In this document: one piece after another, positions 10,417 through 20,800 of the stretch
How the letters are laid out: every line of letters begins with the position of its first letter
Numbering within the stretch: position 1 is the first letter of the stretch
From: Hyaloperonospora brassicae
Lineage: Eukaryota > Oomycota > Peronosporomycetes > Peronosporales > Peronosporaceae
Assembly (NCBI GenBank): GCA_947650285.1
Contig: CANTFL010000106.1
Location: 1 to 64,000, forward strand
DNA: 64,000 bases
Direction of reading: 5' to 3'
The notes under the pieces: generated by a model
Database searches by the model: none
What the model was told of the DNA's origin: nothing
What the model saw: the letters and a program-made list of their open reading frames with translations, nothing else
Translations under genes and position numbers: made by a program

Positions 10417-11430
10417 ATGTTGGATGAGGAAGAGAGCTTTCACGCCACGCGTGAAGGCTTCAAATATTTGAGTTCAATAGAATGGAGGGCGGTGGAACGA
10501 ATGAGTTCTATTGTCGGTGACACCGCCTTTTACGCTATGTTGGATTCCCTTGACAGAGACCAACAAGATGCCGCTATTGCCAGTTTCATCCAAATTGAAC
10601 TTGTCGCCGGAAAGGATAGGTATCCTTACTTAACCAGCAAGGCTCTCAACAGGCTGAGCAGTTGGGATAACTCGGTGCTCAACAGACAGAGCTGTTGAGA
10701 CAGCAGCAATTCCATGCTGCTGTTGGCGGGACGGCACATGCGCGTCGTCCCGAAGCCATGAAAGTTGACATCTACAAGTACAGTGGAGTCCCGGAAGACT
10801 CCCTGTTACTGTGGTTTGTCGAACTCGACAGAGCCCTAAGGGCTAGTCGCGTCGAGGATGAGCAAATGAAGCTCACATTTGTTTAAGCCCACTTGGCGGG
10901 ACGTGCCAAGTCTTGGGCCTTAGGGACGGAGATGAGCGACCCTCATGATTTTGAGTCGCTCGAATCCTCATAAAACCCAGCTCAATCGAACGTTTGAGTC
11001 GCCACGGGCTGAGTTCAGGGCTCGAATAGAGCTTTTAAAACTCAAACAAGATGAGCATGATGTGCACGCTTACGCTCAACATATACGACTCCTCGCGAGT
11101 AGTATAACTGCTAACCCAGACCATGAACACACGTTGATTACGGTGTTCATGCAAGGGCTCGCAGAAGGGCCCGTCAAGAGCCACCTGTTCCACCTTGAGC
11201 TGAATTCGCTGGAAGAAGCGACTTCAGCCGCGGAACAGGAAGACTTTAGCATGAGACAAGCTCATGCTAGCTCAAACTATTATCGTCCACTGAGACGACA
11301 AGAGATCAAAGGTCCAGAACTAATGGACCTCTGTTATTTTGAGAGCGAGAGACCTCGCTCTTTGAATAACAAGCGATTGCAGAAGTGCAAATCTCTGCCA
11401 GAAGTTTGTACATTACGCTTACGAGTGTAG
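10417..11430 (+). pseudogene. gag: GypA-1 gag (capsid and knuckle)
   Basis: The ATG at 10417 starts MLDEEESFHATREG, matching the GypA-2 gag start. The N-terminal part stays open to 10698. A capsid segment with YKYSGVPEDSLLLWFVELDRALRA and, in another frame, AEFRARIELLKLKQDEHDVHAYAQHIRLLA is the retrotransposon gag domain. The nucleocapsid knuckle near 11386-11430 reads C-x2-C-x4-H-x4-C only after a 1-base shift at about 11395. Stops at about 10697 and 10886 also break it. Gag would package the RNA. Confidence 0.8.
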
Positions 11431-11548
11431 TGCCCCTCTTCCCGTACCTAGCAATTCCAAGCAAAATGGATGTCTATTTGCCAAAAAGGGCAATGGGCGT
11501 GGGTCCAGCGCTACTGCGAAACCGCGACAGCGAAGTGGACTAGCAAAA

Positions 11549-11973
11549 ATATGGTCGGGGTCAGTAGGGGCGGAGCGCCCTACTAATCCAGCAACATCAA
11601 TAGAATTTGCAAATCTCCTGAAGAAGGTTGCTCCCGACACGCAGTCCCTGTGTGTATCTACACTTGGTGATGAGGTGTCTCTCATCACCTTAATATTGGA
11701 AGTGGAAAAGGACTTGTCACTTTGCGCCCTAGCTGACTGTGGGCCGTCGAACAATTTTTTTCGTCGCCAGTCGCTAGAGGCAGGAAATTTAACTTCGTGG
11801 AGCGAAAGATCCCTCCAATGAGAATGACGGTGCGCCTAGCGACAGGCGCATCGATCACTGTGAAGAAACGTGTAGTCGGAATCCACTACACGTTAAAAGG
11901 CGAACAGTACGATGATGACTTCATCTTTTTCGACCTGGATGACAAGTTTGACGTCATCCTAGGACTACCTTGA
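11549..11973 (+). pseudogene. pol: GypA-1 retropepsin-like protease
   Basis: The frame reads LCALADCGPSNNFF, where active family members have Asp-Ser-Gly-Ala-(S/T). RMTVRLATGASITVKKRVVGI and the flap-side FDVILGLP follow, then an in-frame TGA (11971-11973) where a Trp is expected. The same TGA is present in GypA-2 (55414-55416). From about 11549 the two elements become nearly identical at the DNA level, a sharp change from the diverged gag. Confidence 0.8.
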
Positions 11974-12566
11974 CTCAAAAGATACGAGCCAAGGGTGAGT
12001 TGGCAGCATCGATCAGTAACGATACCTGCTACCTGTACCTCAGATGACGACCTGAAGAATGTCTTGGGACGCCCACATCTACGTGGGTGTACTACGAGCG
12101 AGTGCGATGGCCTCACTCGTGATGCGGTCGTTGGCACGGCTGTACAAGAACACAATGTAGATGATCACTACATTGCGGAGAAAGCTCTCCCGGATCCTGT
12201 GGATGTGTTTACCAGGAGGTAATCGAGACAGTGAATGTCTTGGTTAATGATGGATCAAGCTTACGCGCTTACACGCTTGATCTGATCACGCCTCCAAAAC
12301 TAACTTCGGAGATATCTCAGTTGGCAACGCTAGAACCGAAACGGTTCTTACGTGATCGGCACAGTAGAAAACTTAAGTAGATCTGTGTACTCGTCGTGGG
12401 GGACGGGTATGTGACCGATATGTGGTCGGCAACGGTTTTTGCTGAGAGCGAACGGGTTTTCAGTAGCTCATCGATAGATGAGAGTTTCCTCGATGAGAGA
12501 ACTCGGATTGAGTGATACACGTCTTAATGCCGGGAGTCGCTCTAGGAAATTTCTTTGTAAAAGGGT

Positions 12567-13930
12567 TTGATCAAATTCAAGGATGTATTCCCTGAATCCA
12601 AGACTTGCGAGTTGCCTAAGGACAAAGGCACCCGACATGAGATCGAGCTCAAACCGGGCTCGAGGTACTGTGTCATAAAGCAGTGGCCACTGCCTCGTGA
12701 ACAAGTACTAGCGATCGACAAGTTCTTTGCCGATCGCTTGCAGCGGGCCATGTGAGGGAATCAACATCCCCTCACAGCTCTCCGACCTTCTGTGTGCGAA
12801 AGGCCACAGGAGTATGGCGGATAGTGCACGCATTCAACAAGTTGAACTCTGCAACGGTACTGGCTCAAACGCCGATACCAAGAAAGGAAGTCATCATAGA
12901 TGTTATGTCGAAGAGTACCATCTTTTCGTCCATGGCCTGATGGATGGATTCTATCATATCCTCATGCGTGAACGGGACATCCCGTACACAGCAGTGAGCA
13001 CCCCCAGCGTTATGCTGTGGGGGTGGCTAGTGATGCCACAGGGGCTGAGCAATGCCCCTGCAACGTTCAACAGATGTGTCACAAATCTGTTGGGACCGGT
13101 GAGAGACTTTGCACCGAGTTACTTCGACGATGTTAACGTCTATAGCCGGGCTATGGACGAAAAGACGGACGTTCAGGCTCATACAACTCATGTTCATCAG
13201 GTTTCTTATCTTATGCGCAAGCATAAGTTGTACGCCAACCTCAAGAAGTATATATTCGCGGCTAGCAAAATACCACGTCTTGGGTGCATCGTGGGTAAAC
13301 AAGGCGTACACCCTGATCCCGAAAGATCAAGGCGATCACCGACTGGCCAGTGCCAGTCTATTTCAAGGGACTGCGGGTATTCCTTGGCTTAGCGGCGTAC
13401 TTACACAAGTACTCGCGCAAGTACGCCTAGATGACTGTTCATCTATCTTTCATTCTCAAGAAAGATGTGAATTTGTCATGGAACGCGAACTGTCAACTTT
13501 TCGTTGAAAGCATCAACCAAAGCTTGATGCAATAGCCGATCTTGGCGATTGCAGATCAGGACAGACCATGTCATGTGGTCTGTGACGCCAGCGATTTTGC
13601 TATCGGCTTTGCGTTAATGCAGTTCGATGCAGATGGCGCGGAGCGCGTCTTCTGCTATCAATCGCGTCAGCTGCAACCAGCTTAACGCAATTACCCAGTG
13701 AATGACAAGAAACTCCTTGCCAAGAAGTACGCACTGACTAAGTTCCGCGTCTATATCCTCGGAGATAGACCGCTCATCGTCGATACGGACCATGCGTCAC
13801 TGCGCACGGCCGTAAACAGTCCACACCTCTCGTAACGTATGGCGAGGTGGCTGTCTTTCTTCGCGGAATACAACTTCTCCGTGGAATACAAACCAGGACG
13901 ACTCAATGTCGTCACATATACGCTATCACG
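12567..13930 (+). pseudogene. pol: GypA-1 reverse transcriptase and RNase H
   Basis: RT begins with FKDVFPESKTCELP and continues through WRIVHAFNKLNSATV and the motif VMPQGLSNAPATFNRCVTNL. The catalytic box reads YFDDV (13120-13134) and is intact, but several frame changes occur in the palm and thumb. RNase H reads VVCDASDFAIGFALMQFD (first Asp), then RNYPVNDKKLLAKKYAL, where the usual catalytic Glu of this motif is Lys, then VDTDHASLRTAV and an in-frame TAA (13833-13835). The Lys and the TAA are shared with GypA-2. The product would copy the element RNA and degrade the RNA strand. Confidence 0.85.
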
Positions 13931-14053
13931 TCGGCCCGTTTTAGATCCGACTACACACGTCAAAAGTGAGGCCTTGCCCACTGTTGCGGCAATTCAGTCA
14001 GCGTGCCGTCGTTGCCTCTACTTGAAGACGTGTAGAAGGCATACGCAGGGGAT

Positions 14054-15379
14054 ATGATTCTCCTTCGTTTTATCGGTCACCTTGCAAACCCATCCCGAAA
14101 ATCCTTATCGGATTCGCCGGGTCTATACCGTACTTCGTTGGATCGGTATACGGCTCGCAATGGCCTGCTGTACTACACAGCCGTTTCCGACGATACACCT
14201 CGTGTCGTCGTTCCCGATCATGATAATTTGCGTTTACGCATCATGTTCGAATGTCACTATGCGCCTTCAGGCGGGCATCGTGGTAGGGGAAAGACCTACC
14301 TTGCGGTAAGTCGTAACTTTTACTGGCCTCGCCAGTATCAGTTCGTGCGCAAGTACATACGTGCTTGCGAGGTCTGTCAACGTGTGAAGCCTAGTCCTTC
14401 ATCCCGTGCACCACTACAACCTCTGCCGGTCCCAGCAGATGGTTTGGGGGTCCGTTTCCATGGACTTTGTCTTCGTGTTCCCCGAAGACTCTAAAAGAAT
14501 AATGAGTTCTTGTGTTTGTGGATAGTTTCAGCAAGATGGACCATCTTTCTGCTGTACCCGAGTCGATCACAGCACAAGAGGGTGATCGTGTCTTTATCGG
14601 CACAATTTTTCGACTCCACAACTTGCCCCGTGGACTCGTGTCCGACAGGGGTTCTCGGTTTACGGCGGAGTTTTGACAATCCGTGTTCAGATGACTCGAA
14701 ACGCGGTTAAAGATGTCAACATCTGACCGTCCCGAGACAGATGGACAGACGGAACGTAAAATCGTGTCTTTGACAATATCCTTCGAGGATAGGTCCAATC
14801 GTTCTCGCGTTGAAGCGAAATAGACCTGGTAAAAAATCGCCACAATAATTTAATAAATTTTTTAAACGAGTACACATTGTTCTTCTTGAAAAGCTTACGC
14901 CATCCTTCTCTGTCCATCCTTTTAGTGTGTGACTCTTGTTGAAGAGGGGGGAAGGAACCCGTTCAAGCATACACCGTTCTGGCGCATGCTCATCACGTGT
15001 CGACGCTTACGTCGTCACGTATGATTCCGATGTCGATCAAGTCGACATCGATGAAGAAGATCATCCCTATAATAGCGATGACGCTATTATTAATACAGAT
15101 GAAGATGACGATGCTGTTATATTCAGCATCGCCTACGAATATTTCTGCGAAGATGATGACACCATCGCTGATGACCTAAAAAAGGAGAGAACTCTTTCTG
15201 CAGTTTGCACATTGCGAACTGAACAAAACAATATCGAGTTAGCAGAAAGATTTCTGCTGGCTCGTGAAGCAGTGGTCCGTTTCGTGCATAATTACATCAC
15301 TCATGCGGTGGACCGGCAGAAACGGAACGCTGGCAAGAATGTAAGAGCAAATGGTCTTTATTTACAAAGGGTGATTTAG
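14054..15379 (+). pseudogene. pol: GypA-1 integrase
   Basis: The H2C2 zinc-binding domain is clear at about 14240-14390: HYAPSGGHRGRGKTYL … CEVCQRVKP. The core shows FHGLCLRVP where SMDFVFGLP is expected, a shifted stretch with VSDRGSRF, and ETDGQTERK with the catalytic Glu kept. From about 14770 the core is scrambled compared with GypA-2. The C-terminal part (14936-15379) holds an Asp/Glu-rich tract and then the conserved EAVVRFVHNYITHAVDRQKRNAGKN. Function would be integration of the cDNA; this copy cannot make it. Confidence 0.8.
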
Positions 15380-15669
15380 TCCTACTCTTTATAATAAATC
15401 TACCTAGACACGTAGTGACTAATGTCAGCAGCAGTAAACAACTGACCAAGTACATAGAACCCTTTCGTGTGCTGCGCCGACAAGGCAACGCATTCACGAC
15501 TAATATGCCACGTCGGGTATCGTACGCATCCTACGTTTTACGTGAGGCTTCACCGCCCGTACTGTCAGTACGAATTCTCTTCCGACGATGTAGATAGTCC
15601 CACATTCACTTCCCTCCATTAGACTGTTGCGCCCGCGCTCCGCGTGATCAGTCTTAATGCGTAGGGAAG

Positions 15670-16997
15670 AGACTTCGTCACGCAATGAAGGGATCTCACC
15701 ACGAGCAGTCGCCAGCTCGTTTACAAGAGAACGTACATCCCGTTCGGCCTGAAGCTGTGCGACGGCGTAATCGGCGCTATCCTTCGCACGGTCCGTCTCG
15801 TGGTCTTTGCGGTGCTTTTACACAAAATCGGTCAGAAAATAGCGTCTGTCCCACTCATGCTCCAAATCCACGCGAAACTAAACGATTGCGCGATCCATCT
15901 CGAAGAAGTCGAGACGGTGAGTCGAACGACTTTAAGGAGGGTTTTTCTCCTCCTCCAAATCCATTAGTGGAATCGCAATGTGATCAACTTTCCTTGTGAA
16001 GCGTATCTTGAACAACCGTTACGATTAAGAATCAAAGACGAGTTACCTCGTCCAGTAAAGGGAGTATCAACCCTCGTGGAACAGATAAGAGCCCCGCTTC
16101 CAGCTGATGATGAGGTGCCCGGCTTCGTCGAGAACTACGACGAGATACACCCGACGATGGAGGGCCATCGTAGTACGAACGCCCGGTGCTTCTTTAAAGG
16201 GATTGTAATTTTTAATCCCTTGGTGAATCTTGGAAGAGATGGGCGTCCTCTAGTAGGGTCGATTTGGGATATATGCATCCCTAGGGCGCAAACAGAGTTG
16301 TCAACATAGCTGCGACATTTATATCTCCACGAGAGGCAAGGTAGACGTGCCTTTTGAGACAATCGTTGCAACTTAAACCGAGCACAGGTTAGAGAATTTT
16401 CTTTAACCTTAATGCGATCTGCAGTAGTTTGGTCCAGCCAATTGTCAAGGCTAAACTTTGATATGTTGCCGATGAAGGAATTCCACGCCTGAGCCATCGA
16501 GTATTTGTCGCGATTGTGGTTACCGTGGTACCATCCATGTCTGAAATAAACATCGATGTAAAAATCATGCTCAGTGCGATAATTCTTAGCACAAAGATAA
16601 AGTCCATGGATCCTTGACGAGTCAAAGAGTGGTAGTCGAACACTCGTAGTGGTTTATCCACACCACTCTCTCGACTCGCTCAAGGGAGGCATCCATGGCT
16701 TTTTTAGAAACAGATCGTAATGCGTTGAGATGCTGCTCCATTCGCGTGGTTACAACATGAGATGTGGCACCACGATCATCGCAATACCTAGTCTTGCTGC
16801 GACTATGGCTACGATGACTCCGTGAAGAGTCATCGAGGTTCTCATGAGAACTTACATCCGTATATTTACACTCGCCTCGTACGTATACGATTGTGTATTG
16901 CTCTTCCCGGCGACGAGTTCTCAGACTCTTCGGATAAACCGAACTTCTCATGGTGCAAGTTTTTATCGGAGCTACCGCGAGGAGCTGCAGTTGTCAT
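15670..16997 (-). pseudogene. GypA-1 antisense accessory ORF (broken)
   Basis: On the strand opposite to gag-pol, between integrase and the 3' LTR. Start ATG at 16997-16995 (MTTAAPRGSSDKN). Segments in three frames align in order with the GypA-2 antisense ORF: a Ser-rich segment with FGLSEESENSS (16900s), a core with PLFDSSRIHGL, CAKNYRTEHDFYIDVYFRHGWYHGN and YSMAQAWNSFI (16650-16430), a Cys-containing part RFKLQRLSQKA … SYVDNSVCALG (to 16135), and a C-terminal helical part with FRVDLEHEWDRRYFL (about 15870-15670). Frameshifts near 16950 and 16640 and stops interrupt it. Function unknown. Conservation of order and residues with a diverged copy supports real coding. Confidence 0.6.
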
Positions 16998-17436
16998 TTC
17001 CGCAACCGTACGGTCGGGCTTTGCAGACAGATTCGTGTCGAAGCAATTTAATTTGACCAATTAGACCACCTGTATACCGGGAACTTGGTGCGTGGGACTA
17101 CCACACGCAGTACAAGCTGCGGGTTAAGAAGCTGCACGTAGATGACCACGTGCTCCTGCAACTACGGTTTTTGCAGGCTGCTTACTGGCAGCAGCAGGTG
17201 ACTTAACACCTGCTGCTGACTATTGAATACCTTGTTATCTGGCAACACGGTTACGTGAAGCCGCTTCAAGCACGGCCATGTGCGCAGCGCATGGACGGAC
17301 TCGTCATGCGCTAAAATACTGGAATGAGAGGAAATACCAACGAGTGATCCCTGTCCTCAGAGCAACACAACGGTAATTGCTTTGTAATCAATCATAAATA
17401 ACTCACTATAGTGACTTATGGCTAAGGGTGGGGTGA

Positions 17437-17878
17437 TGTAACGGGGTGATACCGTTACATTAAAAAACTGATATAAAATATAAGTTTTTGATAATATTTT
17501 TATTAATAATATTCGATCAACATCACTCGAGAAGAGGCGATCTTGTTGGAATATTACCCCCAAGGGTAATATTCGTGGGTGCTTTACTTCTTGGTTGATG
17601 TAACACCTACATCAACCAAATTAATTACTAATCGCTGCTGGACGCGCGCAATGGGTGGTGAGCAAGAGGACCACATAGGAGATGGTAGTTTGATATAGTT
17701 AAACAAAGACAAAGATAGTTTATTGAAAGAAGCTTAACTATATTAAACACAGTTCTACTTTATCCCTTAGATATAGCTTTCGAGTTCTGCCTACTTCGCT
17801 ACGCTTTCTCGTCAAGTGTACGTGACGTAGGGTGCACACAATCTTGTGTCGGACTGACTCAAGGCGTGCCCCGTTACA
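17437..17878 (+). repeat. GypA-1 3' LTR
   Basis: 442 bp, starting TGTAACGGGGTGATACCG and ending GTGCCCCGTTACA. It follows a polypurine tract. It contains two perfect hairpins side by side: GAATATTACCC / GGGTAATATTC (17549-17574) and TTGGTTGATGTA / TACATCAACCAA (17591-17619). Confidence 0.93.
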
Positions 17879-17888
17879 ATTAACCTGA

Positions 17889-20800
17889 ATGGTCAACATC
17901 TGGTGGTCTGAGTCGGTCAAGCAGGAGTAGTGAGGGAAGATGTCGCGCAACTAATAGCTAAAAGTTGGGTAAGACGAGACGTGGAGTGCGTAACAACTGT
18001 TAATAACGAACCGGGCATGATTAAATACCTACATCTCACCAACTTAGGTGATCACGAAGTAATTATGCGCTGAAGAACCCCGCTAGGCCTGTGGATGGTA
18101 GCAGACATGATATCTCGATCGCAAGAATACGGGTCTGTGGGGTCGCGACGTTTAAAAAAAGGCTAGCATTCGAATCTACGACCGATTGGGAAGAAGTCTT
18201 ACCGAAAGCGTATGAAGGACCATAGGTCGAACAGCAATCATACCCTACGCAAAGCAAGGTTTTACGGCGCCAAAAGGTAAAGATACGCTGACGATTTACA
18301 ACCTAATCGAAACGTGATCAAAGAAGAAATGATGTAAGATATGGATAAATCGAGAGCGATGATAGCACCACGAAGAATGACCAGCGATATATCAATGTAC
18401 TTGTGATGGATCATACAAAGACGAGACGACAGACGATATTCGTATGCAAACCAGATGAAGGAAAGCCAGCAGAGTGGTGGCCCCGACCTTAAAAGGTCAG
18501 ATCGAAATGAGGAATATGATCGTTGGCAATGACAATCCACCAATCGACCAGACGCGATCCGATGATGGATGGTGAAGAGCAAAAACAGTCTAAACATCAG
18601 CTCGACCAGATCAGGAGGGACGGAGAATTGTGACGTGTGCAGCAAGATGCACATCTTACAAAGATGTTTCTTCGTCGATCCCTACAATCCAAATGTGTAT
18701 GGAGGCCAATAAGTCCAAAGATTGGTATGAGAGGTCAAGCCCTAAAGTGATGATGTTCGAAGGTAAAGACATCGAGCGAGGTGTAAGCTATTTGCCGCAA
18801 GAAAAGTCCAGCTGTCTGACAGATGGGAGGGGGTCATTGATTGTGGGTTACAAGAAAAGCCCGATCGACTTGTGAAAAGGAAAGACATCGTGGCTATCGG
18901 TTTAAAAAAGGACGGATGCAGAACCGTATACCGTGTCGACGTTTCGTAACAAAAGTGGAGAATTGTACGCCGAGGGTGTCAAATATCCCATGGCGATTCT
19001 AGCAGAAGTAGTTACGCCTGCGGCCGAGATATATGTGGAAGAAATCCAAGTGGGCTAATTAGGGGAGCCACTGTCGAGTGATGAATAGAAGTTGCAGTGG
19101 TTGATATGGGCAAATCCCCATCTTTGTCGCCAAAGAGAAACCGAGTTGGATTGCGTGTGGCTGCGCTAAAAGTTATGATTTGCGTGACGACAATTCTTGC
19201 TGTTGTCTCGTTGCAGCGACTTCACGGTGCTATTGTGATGAAACATACTGGTCCGCTAGTATCATGGAAAGACGCACGACGGGCACGTCAGTGGCCCGTT
19301 TATAACCAAATACTTGTAACTAAAAGGTCCTGTGACTTGTGCCTCCGTTTTTGATGAAGCTATCAACTGCAGTAGGAACGCATAGCTTAACTTGGCCTTG
19401 GCTGATCGGCAAAGGTAGTGCCCTACCTTCTGCGGCTCGTGGGGCAGTCTGTGATATGTAATTTGGAGATGCTAACCCAATCGCACGATAATTACGGCCA
19501 ATAGCACTTAAATTTTGCAAAAAGCTGGCCAATTTGATTGAAGGATATCGTCGGCGCACATGGTTTGCCCGTTCACTCTCCTTGGACAGCACCAAATGCG
19601 GTGATCATACAGAAGGTTGAAGAGGACATTTGATTGTGTATTGACTATAGAAGAGAGAAATAGTTGACGAGACTGATTTTTTCCCATGCCGTTGATTAGC
19701 GACTTGCTGCTGGATATGAAAAGAGCCATGTGGTACTGATCCTTGGATATGACGAGTGGGTTTTGGTTGGTAAGTATGACGGCGCGTGCAATTGAAATTT
19801 TGGCGTTTTTCACACCAGCAGGCCTGTTTAAATGACGAAGGATGCTGTTTGGCTTGAAAAACGCCGCAGATTTACCAGAGCCTGATCGATGATGGGATAT
19901 ATAGGTGTTATATTATTGCTAAACGCCCATCTACAATAGCCTCGGGATCATTATATCGTGTCAATGTTTTTAAGGACGGTGAACCAGATTCTGATTTGAA
20001 AGCGTCGGGCTTTGGTCGAAGGTCATATATCAACGATAGACTGATATCTACCAAGTCGTGGGAAAATTATTACCATAAAGTGAAACGATTAATCGACTTA
20101 TGTAATTTAAGAATTGATCGATCAGTTTGTCTAAGACTTTCTGGGGAATGCGCAAGGTAGATTACGTGGGTCATCCAGTATCTCTGGGCCGGACAATGGC
20201 GAATCCAAATGATCTAGAATCATTCGTAAATAAAAGCTTCCTCATTTGCTATGATTGATGCAATCTTTTCTGAAGAGCCTCAATTATTACAGTCGAATTA
20301 TCGAAGACTTTTCAGTGTAAGCCTCAGTACTTTACGAATTGCGAAAAGTCAATTTATACGAGTTCCGACAAATGTATGAAGGCCCATGAACTGTGAAGGT
20401 TGCTGGGCGAGACAAAATTTGGCACATTAGCAGTAAGGGCGATCGCGATCTGTATCGAATATGGAGGGCGGTCTCGATCAGTACCCACTTTCTAAAGTGA
20501 TCTAGATCCTGAAGGCAGGAGTCGATGGCAGAAAAAGACGATCGCATTTACTTTTCTGTAATAGAAATAGAGACCACATTCATTCTGAAAATTTTTGATC
20601 CTGATCAACCACTGGTAATTATAATTTATGCCAGCAAGTGGGCCGTGTCGGCTGCATTGCTGCAGAAACATACGAAGGTATACTGGCCGGTCACCCTTTG
20701 AAGCGGCACTACAAAGCCTAACGAAGTTTACAATGGAAAGGTGGAGAAGGAACTACTAGTACTGTTATCGATGCTAGATATATGCTATACCACGCAGGTT

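Larger units (their letters stand above)
9185..17878 (+). mobile_element. GypA-1: full-length Ty3/gypsy retrotransposon, decayed, with nested TIR element
   Basis: Order on the plus strand: 5' LTR (interrupted), primer-binding site, gag, protease, RT, RNase H, integrase, an antisense ORF region, polypurine tract AAGGGTGGGGTGA (17424-17436), 3' LTR. RT before integrase marks gypsy. Length is 8694 bp, or 7960 without the nested insert. The 5' flank (GCAAG) and 3' flank (ATTAA) do not match, so no target duplication survives. The 3' flank is GypB protease sequence, placing the insertion inside the older GypB copy. All coding domains carry stops or frameshifts. Confidence 0.92.
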
